A stretch of DNA of 31,197 nucleotides from an uncultured Christensenella sp. (GTDB lineage Bacteria; Bacillota; Clostridia; Christensenellales; UBA1242): the NCBI GenBank assembly GCA_948471335.1, contig CAOKRZ010000003.1, positions 1 to 31,197 of the forward strand, in the 5' to 3' direction. The position numbers were made by a program, and so were the translations under genes. Below the pieces are notes generated by a model. The model was not told the DNA's origin, did no database searches, and saw only the letters and a program-made list of their open reading frames with translations. Positions 29,872 through 31,197 of the stretch are shown one piece after another; positions within the stretch are counted from its first letter, which is position 1; each line of letters opens with the position of its first letter.

Positions 29872-31020
29872 ATGAAAATAACGCTTGTTTGTGATGTTTT
29901 TGGTGAAGAAAACAATGGCACAACAATAACTGCAAGAAGGCTTATTGACGGGCTTAAAGCAAGGGGTCATGAAGTGAGAATGCTTTCAACTTATAAAGAT
30001 CCTAAAGGCGACCCAATGTTTTTTACTGTGCCAAGCAAGAATTTTGGTATTCTTAATGAATACGTTGAGAAGAACGGTGTTAAACTTGCAAAGAAAGATG
30101 AAGAGGTGATTAAAGCTGCGCTTGATGGCGTTGATGTTGTGCACATCATGATGCCATTTGCTTTGTCAAAAGCTTGCCTCCCAATTCTTTTTGATCTTGA
30201 CATTCCTTTCACAACAGCTTTTCATGTTCAGCCTGAAAATGTCACTGTCCATGTGGGGCTTCAAAAGTTTGAGCTTGCAAACAAGGTCGTTTATGACTAT
30301 TTCCGTAGCACGCTTTACAAACACACAAACTATATTCATTGCCCAACAGAGTTTATCGGCAAGCAGTGCGAAAAGCATGGATATAAAGCCGAGAAGTTTA
30401 TCATATCAAATGGAGTAGCCAAAGATTTCAAAAGAGATGAAAGTGTCAAAAAGCCTAAAGAGTATAAAGACAAATTTTGCATACTCTTTTCAGGACGATA
30501 TTCAAAAGAGAAGAGACATGATCTTCTTATCAAAGCTGCACTTAAAAGCCAATATAAAGACAAGATTCAACTGATCTTTGCAGGACGAGGACCTTGCGAA
30601 AACAGCCTTAGAAGAAAAGGTAGAAAGCTTCCAAATCCGATAAGTTTTGTTTTCCTCGACAAGAAGGAGCTTAATAAAACAATCAACTATTGCGACCTTT
30701 ATTGTCATCCTTCAGATGTTGAAATTGAAGCAATAAGCTGCCTTGAAGCAATCACTTGTGGGCTTGTGCCAGTTATTTCAAATTCAAAGAAATCTGCGAC
30801 GCGATATTTTGCTCTTCATGATGAAAACAGTTTTAAAGCTGGGAAGGCAGATGATCTTGCAAGGAAAATCGACTATTGGATTGAGCATCCAAAAGAAAAA
30901 GAGGCGGTCAGCAAAGAGTATATTTCATATTCAATACAGTTTGATATTGACAACTGCATTGACGACATGGTCAAAATGTTTGAAAAGGCGATTGAAGATA
31001 AAAAGAGTGAAAAAAGATAA
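29872..31020 (+). CDS. GT4-family glycosyltransferase
   Basis: Retaining GT-B glycosyltransferase. The 382 residues start with the nucleotide-fold strand ITLVCDVFGEENNGTTITAR and carry SGRYSKEKRHDLLIKAAL in the donor-binding domain. EIEAISCLE (about 284-292) supplies the EX7E catalytic motif, and CGLVPVISNSKKSA follows. There are no membrane helices; a basic, amphipathic surface would allow peripheral membrane binding. The layout resembles diacylglycerol alpha-glucosyltransferases and similar lipid or polysaccharide GT4 enzymes, but the acceptor cannot be fixed from the sequence. GAGGAAA lies upstream of the ATG. It is convergent with murB and shares a two-way terminator with it. Confidence 0.88.
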   Translation: MKITLVCDVFGEENNGTTITARRLIDGLKARGHEVRMLSTYKDPKGDPMFFTVPSKNFGILNEYVEKNGVKLAKKDEEVIKAALDGVDVVHIMMPFALSKACLPILFDLDIPFTTAFHVQPENVTVHVGLQKFELANKVVYDYFRSTLYKHTNYIHCPTEFIGKQCEKHGYKAEKFIISNGVAKDFKRDESVKKPKEYKDKFCILFSGRYSKEKRHDLLIKAALKSQYKDKIQLIFAGRGPCENSLRRKGRKLPNPISFVFLDKKELNKTINYCDLYCHPSDVEIEAISCLEAITCGLVPVISNSKKSATRYFALHDENSFKAGKADDLARKIDYWIEHPKEKEAVSKEYISYSIQFDIDNCIDDMVKMFEKAIEDKKSEKR

Positions 31021-31035
31021 TTTCACTCTTTTTTT
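31000..31035. terminator. bidirectional terminator between the GT4 gene and murB
   Basis: AAAAAGAGTGAAA (31000-31012) pairs with TTTCACTCTTTTT (31021-31033) around an 8-base loop, with T or A tails on both sides. Both stop codons fall inside it: the GT4 stop at 31018-31020 and the murB stop at 31025-31023. Confidence 0.88.
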
Positions 31036-31197
31036 GATGATATAATTTCTATCTCAGGCTCGAGAAGAATATTAAACCTTTCTTTAACGCAATCTTGTGT
31101 AAGTTTTATAAGCGCAGTCATTTCTTCAAAGCTGGCTTCTTTTGTGTTGACAAAGATGTTTGCGTGCTTTTCAGAGATCATCGCGTCGCCAATTTTG
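31023..31197 (-). CDS. murB: UDP-N-acetylenolpyruvoylglucosamine reductase MurB (C-terminal part, cut by window edge)
   Basis: Flavoprotein of peptidoglycan precursor synthesis that reduces enolpyruvyl-UDP-GlcNAc to UDP-MurNAc. Only the last 57 residues are in the window, running off its right edge on the minus strand. They read KIGDAMISEKHANIFVNTKE, then SFEEMTALIKLTQDCVKERF and NILLEPEIEII before the stop. The GxAMxSxKHANFxxN block and the LEPEI end with its catalytic-type Glu are characteristic of MurB. The flavin-binding part lies outside. Confidence 0.93.
   Translation of the reverse strand, partial: KIGDAMISEKHANIFVNTKEASFEEMTALIKLTQDCVKERFNILLEPEIEIISSKKE

Noticed and set aside
1..31197. 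tRNA, rRNA, CRISPR, transposase or integrase
   Set aside because: No tRNA T-loop signature in a cloverleaf context, no regularly spaced repeats and no recombinase-like protein was found.

Overview
This 31.2 kb window looks like a chromosomal segment of an AT-rich, Gram-positive-type bacterium of the Bacillota, most likely a member of the Clostridia. Four things point there: the pcrA-ligA pair, sepF with lspA and an RluD-type gene, the sporulation-type genes yqfC and yqfD beside ybeY and era, and an N-terminally extended L27 encoded next to the protease Prp. Most intergenic gaps carry clear intrinsic terminators, and many promoters have an extended -10 (TGn before the hexamer). No tRNA, rRNA, CRISPR array, transposase or integrase was seen. 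Species cannot be assigned by reading alone.

Layout. 1-3836: 3' part of pcrA, then ligA. 3906-5281: three small membrane proteins of unknown function, the last two behind a promoter whose spacer holds a C7 run. 5314-10994: a str operon (rpsL, rpsG, fusA, tuf). It starts from a consensus promoter, has a long leader with an attenuator-like terminator, and is interrupted between rpsG and fusA by an AT-rich unknown gene (6719-7297) followed by a GC-rich, strongly self-complementary stretch (7361-7560). 11198-12477: an orphan gene and two divergent small HTH regulators. 12635-14422: sepF-lspA-rluD. 14491-15765: an orphan gene, a bacterial-PH-domain protein and a tiny Cys/Gly-rich hydrophobic protein. 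16044-20072: a 1342-residue secreted, membrane-anchored protein with Ig-like modules. 20253-21165: rplU-prp-rpmA behind a probable L21 leader. 21213-22040: an OGG-type DNA glycosylase. 22157-26528: floA, an acidic coiled-coil membrane protein, yqfC, yqfD, ybeY and era in tight succession, followed by pnuC (26560-27288), which contains a G9 run. 27388-29739: phosphoketolase. 29872-31020: a GT4 glycosyltransferase. 31023-31197: the C-terminus of murB on the minus strand.

How the parts fit. Most genes are housekeeping: DNA repair and replication (PcrA, LigA, OGG), ribosome and translation (S12, S7, EF-G, EF-Tu, L21, L27, Prp, YbeY, Era, RluD), envelope and division (SepF, LspA, FloA, the GT4 enzyme, MurB), sporulation (YqfC, YqfD) and carbon or NAD metabolism (Xfp, PnuC). 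The parts that look new are regulatory or accessory. They are the rpsL leader, whose 5' segments can pair either locally or with the region that forms the terminator; the structured segment before fusA; the homopolymer tracts in a promoter spacer and in pnuC; the Cys-rich microprotein; the divergent HTH pair; and an Era with a shortened, atypical G4-G5 region.
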